Positions 8,434 to 18,587 of a stretch of 64,000 nt of DNA are shown in pieces; the first letter of the stretch is position 1; every line of letters begins with the position of its first letter. A model generated the notes under the pieces. The model did no database searches and was not told the origin of the DNA. It saw nothing but the letters and a program-made list of their open reading frames with translations. Location of the stretch: contig JBGSTG010000051.1 of NCBI GenBank assembly GCA_041736625.1, forward strand, positions 1-64,000, written 5' to 3'. The DNA is from M3007 sp041736625. GTDB lineage: Bacteria > Bacteroidota > Bacteroidia > Chitinophagales > Saprospiraceae. The translations under genes and the position numbers were made by a program.

Positions 8434-10191
8434 ATGCGCACATTTTGCAGGCTGGCCATTCCGGTTGTTTTGTTATTCGGTCATTCTACGGCGTTTGGGC
8501 AGCATGGATGTTATAACCAAAGCCGTACGGAGGGTATCCGGCTGAGAGAACAGGGCGAATATGATGAGGCCATTAACGTCTTTTTTGCTGCTTTTGTCGA
8601 CTGCACCGACAAGCCTATGGATGATGACCTGATCGTGCAAATACAAAGAACGCAGCAAATATGGGTAAAAGACCTGGAACGCGCCGTCGCTAAAGAAAAG
8701 GCGGCTTACGAACAAGCAGAACGCGCCAAACAACAGGCCCTTGTTGCCAGGGAAGCTGAAACCGTAGCCAAGCTGGAAGCCGAACGTAACGCACAAAAGG
8801 CAAAAGAACAGGGTGTGAGGGCGGAATCAATGCGCCTCGCCCTTTTGGCCGACCTGACCCGGCAAACGGGCAGCAAGCAGGATGCGTTGTTGTTGTCGTG
8901 GCTCGCACTCCAGGCGCCCGGAAACGACACAGTGGCTTTTGTGTTGAAAGCGTTCGCCGATGCCGTGCGGGATTCTTTTCAAACCGAATTGTTCACAACG
9001 GATCAACCGGTGCGGGTAATGCGTCCGGTAGAAGGCACCCCTTTGATATTGACGGAACAGGCTGACGGGCAGATCGTATTGCTCAATCCCCAAACCGATC
9101 AGCAGATTGACGGTGTTGAAACCAATGCCCTTGGGGTAGCGGCCGCACCGGATGCACAGCGATGGGCCAGTTGGACGACCGACGGTAAAACCGTGCTTAT
9201 TCGAAACGAAAGCACCAAACAGTCGGTCGGTGCCGGTGGTCATGCAGAGCCTGTGCGATTCGCCGTTTTTTCTCCCGATGGCCGGCACACCATCACTTGT
9301 TCAAGGGATAATACTGCCCGCCTGTGGCGTGCCGACGGCGAACTTGTCGGTGTTTTAGCCGGGCACAGCGGCAACATCTATCATGCCGATTTCGCACCCA
9401 ATGGTGAATCGCTTTTTACCCGCTCCACCGATGGCCGGGTGATGATCTGGAACACCGATGGCCGGCTTGTTGGCCGGGCCGGATCGGATGAGGATTATTT
9501 TTACGATGCCGTTTTTCTGATGCAAGGCGCTTTCCTGGCAACGCTGAATGCTACGGGACGTGTAGACATTTGGCAAAAAAATGGCACCCTTCGGAAAACA
9601 CTGGAAACAGACAGCCCTGTTCGGACAATGCGTGCCAGTCAGTCGGGAGACAACCTGAGTTTCTTGAGCGCTGGCGGCAAGGTGTACGTGTATTCCACAC
9701 CGGATAACTTTATGTATGTCGTTTGTGAGCAAAACGTACCTGCCATTGGCTATGCGTATGTTGAGCCAATAGGACACCTCATCACTTGGGACAATGAGCA
9801 TCACCTGTCGCTTTGGGACCACCGGGGAAACATGCTCCAACGCTGGAAAGCGCATAATATGCGTATTGCATGGGTAGAATCTTCTCCCGATGGGGCATTA
9901 CTGCTGTCCACGGGCCTGGATGGATTGGCCAGGCTTTGGGATACAAGCGGGCGTCTGGTGATGGAGCTGCCAACCGGAGCCGATGAGACCTTGCCAGCCC
10001 GGTTTACTGCGGATGGGCGGCATATTATTTTTGCTCAAAAAGGCAATACACAGTTGTCGCTTGTGCCGATACCGACTGAAAAGCTGGCCGAGTGGAACGC
10101 ACTGGCACATCAAAACACGGCAGCTATCCGGACCCTGGCCGCCCAACACAATCTTCAGTTTGTCGACGAAATGATTGCGCAACACAAATAG
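8434..10191 (+). CDS. exported WD40-repeat protein with coiled coil
   Basis: Protein of 585 residues. The N-terminus is a signal peptide (about 22 residues ending AFGQ). Residues about 30-80 resemble TPR-like helices and 85-132 are a charged coiled coil rich in A/E/K/Q. Residues about 180-560 form a WD40 beta-propeller, clearest at 270-350 and 480-525 with repeated FSPDG...D..ARLW motifs. Such propellers are protein-interaction scaffolds. In Bacteroidota this layout is common next to STAND and caspase genes. The product should be periplasmic or surface-associated. It starts 11 bases after the preceding gene and precedes the giant T9SS protein by 28 bases, so it is co-transcribed with both. 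Its partner is not known. Confidence 0.8.
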   Translation: MRTFCRLAIPVVLLFGHSTAFGQHGCYNQSRTEGIRLREQGEYDEAINVFFAAFVDCTDKPMDDDLIVQIQRTQQIWVKDLERAVAKEKAAYEQAERAKQQALVAREAETVAKLEAERNAQKAKEQGVRAESMRLALLADLTRQTGSKQDALLLSWLALQAPGNDTVAFVLKAFADAVRDSFQTELFTTDQPVRVMRPVEGTPLILTEQADGQIVLLNPQTDQQIDGVETNALGVAAAPDAQRWASWTTDGKTVLIRNESTKQSVGAGGHAEPVRFAVFSPDGRHTITCSRDNTARLWRADGELVGVLAGHSGNIYHADFAPNGESLFTRSTDGRVMIWNTDGRLVGRAGSDEDYFYDAVFLMQGAFLATLNATGRVDIWQKNGTLRKTLETDSPVRTMRASQSGDNLSFLSAGGKVYVYSTPDNFMYVVCEQNVPAIGYAYVEPIGHLITWDNEHHLSLWDHRGNMLQRWKAHNMRIAWVESSPDGALLLSTGLDGLARLWDTSGRLVMELPTGADETLPARFTADGRHIIFAQKGNTQLSLVPIPTEKLAEWNALAHQNTAAIRTLAAQHNLQFVDEMIAQHK

Positions 10192-10219
10192 CATTACCAA
10201 ACCTCCAAATTACAAATCA

Positions 10220-13200
10220 ATGAAAAATTTCATCTTTTGCCTGCTCCTGCTAACCGGCGTTTTTTCACCATTGATTGGGCAACCATTCGATTATCTGATT
10301 GATGGCGGTCAGCCCCGCAGCATGCCTGCGAACACTTCACCTGACGTCCTAAACGGCAAAAAAACCGCACTGCCGGTCGATTTTAAGGGAAACCTGGGGC
10401 CTTGTGACGTATTTACAACACTTACTTGCGGACAAACCCTGGCCAATCAAACAGGTAGCGGATTTAAAACATATAAAATCACCATTACAGATGACGGTCC
10501 GGTTAAATTCATTCTGAACATGCAATCCGGGACCGATCTGGATTTGCGTTTGTACAACAGCAGTTGCACGTTTATCAATCTGCTTTCGCTGGAGTACAAC
10601 ATAACCACCGGCGTTTACCGGGAAGTACTGGATGCACGCCTGACTCCGGGTGATTATTACCTGATTGTCAATGCAGATAATGGTGTGTTGGGCAATTTCA
10701 GCATTGGAATGGACTGCACGTGCACCTACGTGGAACCCTATTCGCTGGTGCCCTTTGGAAAACCATTTTTCTGCGATGCCATCGAAAACTATTTGCTGAA
10801 CACCTCGCTTGACTACCAGTCTACCCGCTGGGACGGACGGGAGTTTTCAAATGGAACCGAGGGGTATGGCGGTATAGCCTCCGAGTTGCCCGCTGGAAAC
10901 AAGGTGGCGCACTTTGAAAAAACGGCAAACACCGAACCGAATGCCATTTACTATCTGGATAAAAAAGGCAGTGGACGTTGGCGGTTGTCCTGGCGTATGT
11001 ACACGGAAGCAAGCAAAAAGGCATATTATCGCGTGCTTCACCGTACGGCTGAAAATGAAAACGTGCCCACCTCATTTACCTACTTCAACTGGGCTTATGA
11101 AGTGTATATGAATGGAAACAACAGCGGTTATCTCAGAATAGCCGTAACCAACGATACCATCAATTTCATCTATCCGGAATCGACATGGTTCGACGTGGTC
11201 AATATTGTCGATATGGATAACGACGTGGCGGAATTATGGATTGATGGCCGGTTTGTAACAAGCTGGCCATTCAGCCTGGGACGTAGTGCGGGACCAAGCG
11301 GCTTTTTTAACCAAAACAGAGACACACTGGCCGCAGTCAATTTTTGGGCGCAAACCGACCATCAATTTTATGTGGACGATATTTGCTTTTGGGAGGAAGA
11401 CGGTACGACTGTGTTTTGTAGCCCCACGGGCGACAAGATTTGCATTGAAAACGGAAAAGAATACGTAAACGATTGTTTTGCCAGGCTCGATTTGTACACC
11501 GCAGACGAACACGGTGATTGTTATTCGGTGTGCGACCTGGGCGGAACGTTTATTTACCGTGGCGATACATACAACGGAACCATCGATTTTTCGGAAATCG
11601 CACCGGATTCCATCCGATTGGCGCCGTGCGTCCAAAGCGCCTACAATGGCAACGTACCAAACCCTTTGTACACGGATGTATTTGCCTTTTACAATTACGA
11701 CGGCCAGGATGTGCAACTGATTTTCAACGCCATAGACCCGTTGGTAAAAGCTTTTGTCTTTTCCTGTAGTTACGATGATTTCATACTAACCGGCTCCGAC
11801 CCCAAACCATCCGCACCCTTAGGGTGCCTGAACCGGCAAACGTGTTTGACGGACAACGGAAACACATTTGTGCCCACTCCCTGCAACGACATCTACTACG
11901 TGGTGATCACGGGTCCGGCCGGCTCAACATATTCCTTCAACATCATTCCAAGTGGCGATTGTGCATCCGATCCGGATACGATCGGTTGTGGGCAAACGAT
12001 CAGCGGCACGTTGCCTGCCGGTACCGGAGACGCTTATTTTTCCAATACCGGCGACGCTTATGACGCTTGTTACAACGGCCAAAAAAGCTTGAATGGCGCC
12101 GAGCAGGTCTACAAATTCGTGCTGGACAAACCCAGTCAGGTGAAAATAACGGCCACCAGTGGCGGCGCCCTGGCAACTTTTCTCTACGCCTTTGTCTGCG
12201 GCAACAGTTGCATCCAGTATGCTGAAAACTCTGCTGTGGACTCCAGTGCGGTTATCCTGACTTCCTTGTCAGCGGGCACGTATTACCTCATTTTGGACAG
12301 GCAATCTTCAGCATTTTCACAAAATTACGCCTTGTCGCTGGAATGCATTTCCACGATAGGCACCACAAAACTTACTTCTACAAACATATTTCTAACGACA
12401 TTCATCGCAGATGGGGCGAACTGTCCATCCGATACGACCGTGCGGCACCAGATCCGGATCAATCCGGCAGCATATCCGTTCAAAAACAGTGACCAACTGG
12501 TTTTTTTCGGCGATGACTTTGAATCTATTTCTGCTGACCTGCAGGAGCTTTGGGGGGCGCCGTCAGGACAAAAACTCGTCGTGATCTCCCAGGATGACCA
12601 GGTGAACGACTCGCTCAAATGCGCCTTTGCTATCGGGGATACCATTTATATGCGGATTGACCCTACTGAGCCGGGCGCGCTCAATGTGCTGGAAACGCGG
12701 GTGTTCTTTGACACCGTGCCCGGTACCAACGCCGGTCCGGTTTTTAAAACGGCGGGAATCAGTTATATCGATTCCATTGTCATCCTCGATCGGGTGTTGT
12801 TCAGCACCGACAAACAAGTCATCGACGTTAGTCCGGATGTGGCAACGGAGAATTTCCTCGTTCAGTCCAACCGCGACTGGACCATAACAGAAAACCCGTC
12901 GGTGTCCTGGCTGGCCATTACCCCAACCCAGGGTACGGGTAGCGAAGTGATCGAACTGGATTTTACACCACAAGCAGCAAACGGATACGCCCCGCGCAGT
13001 ACCGTTTTGTCCATTGAATCCGGCGACTATCAAACGTTCGTATGGGTACGCCAGAAAGGGAATTGCCCACCCACAACAAACGTCAGCATCACGGCGAGCC
13101 AGAATACGATCTGTCAGGGAGATCAAGTGACACTGACCGCAACACCTAATCCTGTCATTGCGGATGTTTACCGGTACAAATGGAATACCGGGGACACCAG

Positions 13201-16200
13201 TGCTACCATCGTCAAGGCACCCAATGCGTCCACCCCTTACAGTGTTTCTGTAACCAATACCAACTGCGGTATAGATGCCACCCAGACGCGAACCATTACC
13301 GTCAATCCCAAACCCTTGCCGCCAACCAGTTTGGGCGACAAAACTGTTTGCGCGGAGATGCCCATTCCTGTGCTCCAGGTGTCGGTTTCCCAACCAAACG
13401 TGAATGTAGAGTGGTTCACCGATTCGGTGGGCGGTGTCAAGGTGGGTAACGGACTCACTTATCAACCGTTGTCTCCTGTTTCCGGTACCTACTACGCGCA
13501 GGCCACCTTCACCACAACGCTGTGTACAAACCCCCAACGAACGCCGGTCACCCTTACCGTCAACCCACTGCCATTTATCAATACGGGCGCGAAGGACTGC
13601 GCCCCCAACCTGAAAACATGGTCGGTAGAGGTGCTTACCGACGGCGTATTGACCACCAACAAAGGGATTGTCACCGGTAATAACGGCGTGTACGTGGTTT
13701 CCGGCATTCAGAAAGGCGAAGATGTATTATTGACGTCTACATTCACCCAAACAGGTTGCATGCGCCAGCAGATAGTCGCGGGGCTTCCGTGTGCATGCCC
13801 CGTTATCGACCCACCGGACTCCGGCGGGAATGTTGGTGTTTGCGAAGGCACGCCGCTGCCTGGACCTGTTCTCACGGTGGACATCCTGCCCGGGCAACAG
13901 GCTGAATGGTACAATGTTGCCGGCGACTCGTTGTCCAGCGGCAAACAGTACCAGCCGGCTACCCCTGGCACCTACTACGCCAGGGCGAGGGATTTGATCA
14001 ATCAATGCCTGAGCGACGTGACGCCGGTGACGCTGACACTTAACCCTAATCCGACCATGGTGGTCGGCACGCCTTTCTGCTCGGTCGATTTGACTACCTA
14101 TTCGGTACAAGTGACTACGCAACCCGCTCAAGCCATTCTGTTCGCCTCACGAGGTAATATTTCAGGCCAAAACGGTTCATTTATCGTGTCCGACGTAGCA
14201 GAGAATACACCGGTCATCTTAACCGTGGAAGACACTACGTCGGGATGCCTGTTTTCACAAGCCGTCAACGGCATCAATTGCCCGTGTCCGGTGCTGCTGC
14301 CGCCCGTAAGCAACGGCGACCAGTCGATTTGTGCCGGAGATACATATCCCGAATTGAGCGTTTCCGTAAACACCGGGGAAACAGTGGACTGGTACGACCT
14401 GAACGATCAACCCCTGGTAGGCGGACAGGGTACGTCGCGCTATACGCCACTTTCTCCGGGTACTTTTTATGCGGCAAGAAGGAATTTGACGAACGGTTGT
14501 ACAAGCATTGAAAAAACAGCCGTCACACTCACAGAAAATCCGCTTCCGCTGTTTTTCAGCGTTAGGGATACCTGCAACGCAAACCTGCAGAGTTACCGGA
14601 TTATTATTGCATCCGATGGTGATACGCTGATTACCAATCCCGCATTTCCGGTGACGTTTGACGGTGCCGCATATACCGTTTCCCCTATACCCATCGGCAC
14701 CACAGTGGTTATCCAGTCCAAAGACCTGAGCACAGGATGCGTAGCGACGCAAACGGTTGTGCGCAACGACTGCGATTGCGTGATCGGACCGGCGACCGTC
14801 AATGGTCCCAGCCTGGTTTCCATTTGCGAGGGGGACTCCTTGCCTGGCCTATCCGTTTCCGTGAACTTCCCCCAGTTTGAAACAGCGGACTGGTTTGATG
14901 TACCGGCAGGGGGATCTCCATTGCCCGGGGGAGAAAGCACTTTAACGTTTGTCCCGGCGCAAACCGGCGTTTATTACGTGCAAACGAAAAAAACAGATGC
15001 CCCTTCTTGTGTCAGCGGGACAAGGGTGGCCATCACGGTTGTTTCCAATCCGGCGGTGCAGGTAAACGCCGGACCCGACCAAAATACCTGTGCCGGCGCA
15101 CCGGTACTCTTAAACGGCGGCATCCTGGGTGCGGCAAGCGGGCAATGGGAAGCGTCTGTTGTCGGCGGGGTTTTTGACCCGGAGCCGGGGGTTGTCAACG
15201 GCGTTTTTTACACACCACCGCAGGGCGCCGGCTCGGTGACGCTGACGCTTATATCCAGCGACCCGCCCGGTCCATGCCCCGCCAAGTCCGACCAAATGAC
15301 GATCAACGTGTTACCCAGCCCCTCCCTGAACATCGATTCGATTTATTGCAGCGCCAACTTTCAGACTTATTCGGTGATCGTACAAGCCTCGCCTGCTAAT
15401 ACCATTTTGGATAATATTTCCGGTATACGGGTGAATCTGGGAGGCGGTAAATACCGTATTGACAACGTGGCGAAGAATGAGAACCTTCAACTCACGGGAG
15501 TGGTTCCCGGCAGTGGTTGTGTTTCAACCCTCGTGGTTCCGCATCCTGAAAACTGCAATTGTACCGTATTTCCGGATAAACCCGTGTCCAAAGGAGACCG
15601 CTCGGCCTGTTCCAAAGACGTCATTTTCCCCCTGTTGGAAGTGGAATCTGTACCTGGCGATGTGGCGGTAGACTGGTACGACGCATCCATAGGCGGCAAC
15701 TTGCTAAAAGAGGATGCCCTGACTTACCAACCAATGGCTGCCGATATTTACTATGCAGAAACGCGAAACAAAATCACAGGTTGCGTGTCGCCCTCCAGAA
15801 CAGCCATCGGGCTTCAGGTATTCCAGTCCCCCACCGCCGATGCCGGACCTGACGTTAAAACATGTCCGGAGGGAACAGTTGTGCTCACTGCCGCCGGAAC
15901 CAATTACGCATACGCATGGAGCAATGGAGAAACAACCAAGTCCGTTAGTGTGCCTGCAGTGACGGCCACCTATGTCGTTACGGTCACAAGTAATGGATGT
16001 ACGGACGAAGACACGGTAATGGTGACTGCATGGGATGCGCCGACTGCGACCATTGCGCGCACTAACGGTATCAAATGTTTTGGCGATTCGACCGGCACGT
16101 TGCAGGTGTCTGCCACCGGAGGCGCCATCCCCTACACCGTCAAATGGATCAACGGGCCCACTTCGCCGACCAACACGAACCTGCCTGCCGGGTCATACGC

Positions 16201-16789
16201 GGCTGTCGTTACGGACAAAAACACATGCAAAGACACAGCCCAATACCTGCTGGATCAGCCCACGCCGCTTGTGATTGAAAATGTAACTGTGGATTCAACA
16301 TCGGTTACCGTATTTGACGGGTCGATCACGGTAAACATCATGGGAGGAACCCCTCCTTATTCGTTCGAACTTCTACAGGGCGGGTTCTCGGTGGACACAT
16401 TGTTTGACACAAACGTATTCAACAACCTGGGCGCAGGTATTTTTATGGTCATCGCACGAGACAGCAACGGTTGTGTTTTGGTGATCGACGAAATATCCAC
16501 CGTCGTTTCTGCCAAAAATCCGGCTTTGCTGGGTTACGCGGTGATTTGCTATCCCAATCCCACAAACGAAGTGCTGCATGTGCGATTTGATCTGCCAAAA
16601 CAAACCGATGTTCGCCTGACTATGACCGATTTGCTGGGCAGAACTGTTTTGCAGGGCAAAGAACAAACGATCGGCGACAACACGGTAATTGATCTGGATA
16701 CCCGTTCGCTTCCCGAAGGCGCATTCATGCTGCGCATCCTGATGGATGATCGATACGAACTGGTGCATAAAATAAACATCAACCGCTAA
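10220..16789 (+). CDS. giant T9SS-secreted adhesin-like protein
   Basis: Protein of 2189 residues. I chose the ATG at 10220 because a clear signal peptide begins there (MKNFIFCLLLLTGVFS); a TTG 45 bases earlier overlaps the WD40 gene. Regions in order: a PPC-like beta domain (about 55-165), a laminin-G-like stretch (about 180-395), a second PPC-like domain (about 590-705), a BACON-like domain (about 857-950), then five related Ig-like modules beginning near residues 1030, 1193, 1357, 1523 and 1783, several ending in a C-x-C pair. A SprB-type repeat (about 1940-2017) and a T9SS sorting domain (about 2103-2189) follow. It should be exported by T9SS and anchored to or released from the surface. 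It is 3 bases ahead of the Kelch lipoprotein gene. Adhesion is inferred from architecture; the ligand is unknown. Confidence 0.85.
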   Translation: MKNFIFCLLLLTGVFSPLIGQPFDYLIDGGQPRSMPANTSPDVLNGKKTALPVDFKGNLGPCDVFTTLTCGQTLANQTGSGFKTYKITITDDGPVKFILNMQSGTDLDLRLYNSSCTFINLLSLEYNITTGVYREVLDARLTPGDYYLIVNADNGVLGNFSIGMDCTCTYVEPYSLVPFGKPFFCDAIENYLLNTSLDYQSTRWDGREFSNGTEGYGGIASELPAGNKVAHFEKTANTEPNAIYYLDKKGSGRWRLSWRMYTEASKKAYYRVLHRTAENENVPTSFTYFNWAYEVYMNGNNSGYLRIAVTNDTINFIYPESTWFDVVNIVDMDNDVAELWIDGRFVTSWPFSLGRSAGPSGFFNQNRDTLAAVNFWAQTDHQFYVDDICFWEEDGTTVFCSPTGDKICIENGKEYVNDCFARLDLYTADEHGDCYSVCDLGGTFIYRGDTYNGTIDFSEIAPDSIRLAPCVQSAYNGNVPNPLYTDVFAFYNYDGQDVQLIFNAIDPLVKAFVFSCSYDDFILTGSDPKPSAPLGCLNRQTCLTDNGNTFVPTPCNDIYYVVITGPAGSTYSFNIIPSGDCASDPDTIGCGQTISGTLPAGTGDAYFSNTGDAYDACYNGQKSLNGAEQVYKFVLDKPSQVKITATSGGALATFLYAFVCGNSCIQYAENSAVDSSAVILTSLSAGTYYLILDRQSSAFSQNYALSLECISTIGTTKLTSTNIFLTTFIADGANCPSDTTVRHQIRINPAAYPFKNSDQLVFFGDDFESISADLQELWGAPSGQKLVVISQDDQVNDSLKCAFAIGDTIYMRIDPTEPGALNVLETRVFFDTVPGTNAGPVFKTAGISYIDSIVILDRVLFSTDKQVIDVSPDVATENFLVQSNRDWTITENPSVSWLAITPTQGTGSEVIELDFTPQAANGYAPRSTVLSIESGDYQTFVWVRQKGNCPPTTNVSITASQNTICQGDQVTLTATPNPVIADVYRYKWNTGDTSATIVKAPNASTPYSVSVTNTNCGIDATQTRTITVNPKPLPPTSLGDKTVCAEMPIPVLQVSVSQPNVNVEWFTDSVGGVKVGNGLTYQPLSPVSGTYYAQATFTTTLCTNPQRTPVTLTVNPLPFINTGAKDCAPNLKTWSVEVLTDGVLTTNKGIVTGNNGVYVVSGIQKGEDVLLTSTFTQTGCMRQQIVAGLPCACPVIDPPDSGGNVGVCEGTPLPGPVLTVDILPGQQAEWYNVAGDSLSSGKQYQPATPGTYYARARDLINQCLSDVTPVTLTLNPNPTMVVGTPFCSVDLTTYSVQVTTQPAQAILFASRGNISGQNGSFIVSDVAENTPVILTVEDTTSGCLFSQAVNGINCPCPVLLPPVSNGDQSICAGDTYPELSVSVNTGETVDWYDLNDQPLVGGQGTSRYTPLSPGTFYAARRNLTNGCTSIEKTAVTLTENPLPLFFSVRDTCNANLQSYRIIIASDGDTLITNPAFPVTFDGAAYTVSPIPIGTTVVIQSKDLSTGCVATQTVVRNDCDCVIGPATVNGPSLVSICEGDSLPGLSVSVNFPQFETADWFDVPAGGSPLPGGESTLTFVPAQTGVYYVQTKKTDAPSCVSGTRVAITVVSNPAVQVNAGPDQNTCAGAPVLLNGGILGAASGQWEASVVGGVFDPEPGVVNGVFYTPPQGAGSVTLTLISSDPPGPCPAKSDQMTINVLPSPSLNIDSIYCSANFQTYSVIVQASPANTILDNISGIRVNLGGGKYRIDNVAKNENLQLTGVVPGSGCVSTLVVPHPENCNCTVFPDKPVSKGDRSACSKDVIFPLLEVESVPGDVAVDWYDASIGGNLLKEDALTYQPMAADIYYAETRNKITGCVSPSRTAIGLQVFQSPTADAGPDVKTCPEGTVVLTAAGTNYAYAWSNGETTKSVSVPAVTATYVVTVTSNGCTDEDTVMVTAWDAPTATIARTNGIKCFGDSTGTLQVSATGGAIPYTVKWINGPTSPTNTNLPAGSYAAVVTDKNTCKDTAQYLLDQPTPLVIENVTVDSTSVTVFDGSITVNIMGGTPPYSFELLQGGFSVDTLFDTNVFNNLGAGIFMVIARDSNGCVLVIDEISTVVSAKNPALLGYAVICYPNPTNEVLHVRFDLPKQTDVRLTMTDLLGRTVLQGKEQTIGDNTVIDLDTRSLPEGAFMLRILMDDRYELVHKININR

Positions 16790-16792
16790 ATC

Positions 16793-18490
16793 ATGTCCAG
16801 CCGTACACCGGATTCCATCCTTTTGGGATGGTTATTGGTTTCAGGTATCCTCTTCGGAGGATGCCTGAAACCCTCCGTTGATCCACTCGATTTTTTCAAC
16901 GTTCAAACCGGGGACGCTTCCATCATCACCCTGGACACCTTTTCTGCAAGAGGAACCATAGCCGAAGCAGGCCTAAGCGTATTGGATTCTTGTGGATTTG
17001 TCTGGAGTACCGACTTGGCCGCCATTGGCAATCCGGAAATGCTCCAATCGGTGGTGTATTGCAGCCCGCCGCCACAGGGCAACGGCGATTTCTCCGGGGC
17101 ACTCCCGACTGCTCCTGACGCAACGGTTTATTACAGAGCCTTTGGCCGGTTGGGCGACAGGAAGGTGTTCAGCGAAACGGTGCGCTCGTTTTCTTTGGGG
17201 GCCATTGTGTCCCTGGTTGGTACGGTTGTCGTAGAGAATAACGAAGCCTTGCTGTTCGGACAAATGACCGGGCTGGAACAATACGGGATCAACCTGGATT
17301 TTCACGGACATGTGTATTCTGCTACCATGGCACTGCCAGAAATTGGCGCGCCAGGGTGTGATACAACCCAATTGGGGGCAATAAACAATGATGTCATATT
17401 CAGCAGTCGTGCAACTGAACTGGATTTAAATACTACCTATTACGTCAGGGCTTATGCCATTAAAAACCAAAAACCATTTTACAGCTCCCGGGCAGACACC
17501 TTCCGCGTGCGCGACGGCTGGGTGCGCGTAAATAACTTTCCCGTAGGGTACCACAATGGTACCTGTGCATCTTCGGAGGCCTTGCAAACAGCATTTGCAG
17601 GGTTCGGTTGCGGGATCGAAAGCGATTGCCTAAAAGCCGATTTAAAGAAGGACAATTGGCGTTTTGACCTCGCCAGTGAAAGCTGGCAACCCAATAGCGA
17701 TCCACCGGTTTCCTTTATCCCACGGTTGAGGGTTGACGCCGCTGTTATCGGTAACCAACTGTACGTGCTGGATGGTGAGTTCTCTGAATCCGGGTCGACT
17801 TTTCTGACGTTCAACTTTTTCTCCTTCGATCTTTCGAATCAAATTTGGAAGAAACTGCCCGCTCCGCCAGGAACCATGCCTCTGAGAACCCGCGCCGTTT
17901 CCTTTGTGCTCCAGGACAGGTTGTACGTCGGCACCGGGCTCAATGTGGACGGCAATCAGCAAGAAACCTGGTTGTCCGATTTTTGGGAATATAATCCGGT
18001 TATTGAACAATGGCGTCAGGTCGCTTCGATGCCGCAGGCGCGGGAAGACGCCGAGGTTTTTGTATTTGACCAATTTGCGGTAGTCGGCGGTGGCTCCACC
18101 GGGGTGAAATATTTAAACGATTTTTACAAGTTTATCCCACCCGCGCCCGGATCCTCAGAGCCTGGCGTTTGGGAGCAGGTTGCGTCATTCCCTGGTCCTG
18201 CCCGAATTTTAGCAACCGGGTTATCCATCGACGGAGTGGGTTATTACGGTACCGGAGTAGACTATGGCGAATACTATTTCGACGACTGGTGGGCGTATGA
18301 TCCAATAACAAACACCTGGTCGGCCCGAACGCCGTTTCAAGGCGGAAAACGGGTCGGAACCATGGGATATGCGCTCAATGGCAAAGGCTACCTCGGCACA
18401 GGTCTAAAACGGGTTGTTGAACCCAATGGAAACAACGTGACCAACGAGTTACAAAATGATTTTTGGAAGTACATTCCAAGAAAGGATTGA
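16793..18490 (+). CDS. Kelch-repeat lipoprotein
   Basis: Protein of 565 residues. The signal peptide ends in a lipobox (LFGGC, about residues 20-24), so it should be a lipid-anchored envelope protein. Residues about 35-235 are beta-rich, with two fibronectin-like stretches containing TYYVRAYA-type motifs common in Bacteroidota lipoproteins. Residues about 240-560 are Kelch beta-propeller repeats, seen as recurring DFWEYNP..W...A and GGG motifs. It begins 3 bases after the giant adhesin and is the last gene of the operon. Kelch propellers bind proteins or glycans, so a receptor or adaptor role at the surface is likely but not proven. Confidence 0.8.
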   Translation: MSSRTPDSILLGWLLVSGILFGGCLKPSVDPLDFFNVQTGDASIITLDTFSARGTIAEAGLSVLDSCGFVWSTDLAAIGNPEMLQSVVYCSPPPQGNGDFSGALPTAPDATVYYRAFGRLGDRKVFSETVRSFSLGAIVSLVGTVVVENNEALLFGQMTGLEQYGINLDFHGHVYSATMALPEIGAPGCDTTQLGAINNDVIFSSRATELDLNTTYYVRAYAIKNQKPFYSSRADTFRVRDGWVRVNNFPVGYHNGTCASSEALQTAFAGFGCGIESDCLKADLKKDNWRFDLASESWQPNSDPPVSFIPRLRVDAAVIGNQLYVLDGEFSESGSTFLTFNFFSFDLSNQIWKKLPAPPGTMPLRTRAVSFVLQDRLYVGTGLNVDGNQQETWLSDFWEYNPVIEQWRQVASMPQAREDAEVFVFDQFAVVGGGSTGVKYLNDFYKFIPPAPGSSEPGVWEQVASFPGPARILATGLSIDGVGYYGTGVDYGEYYFDDWWAYDPITNTWSARTPFQGGKRVGTMGYALNGKGYLGTGLKRVVEPNGNNVTNELQNDFWKYIPRKD

Positions 18491-18587
18491 AAAATTGCGG
18501 TCGGTTTGCCCTGCAGCACCGCGCGTTCCATCAATCGGGAATCGCCGGCAATCCGCCAAGTGGAATTGGCGCCTCGTTGGAAAAAAA

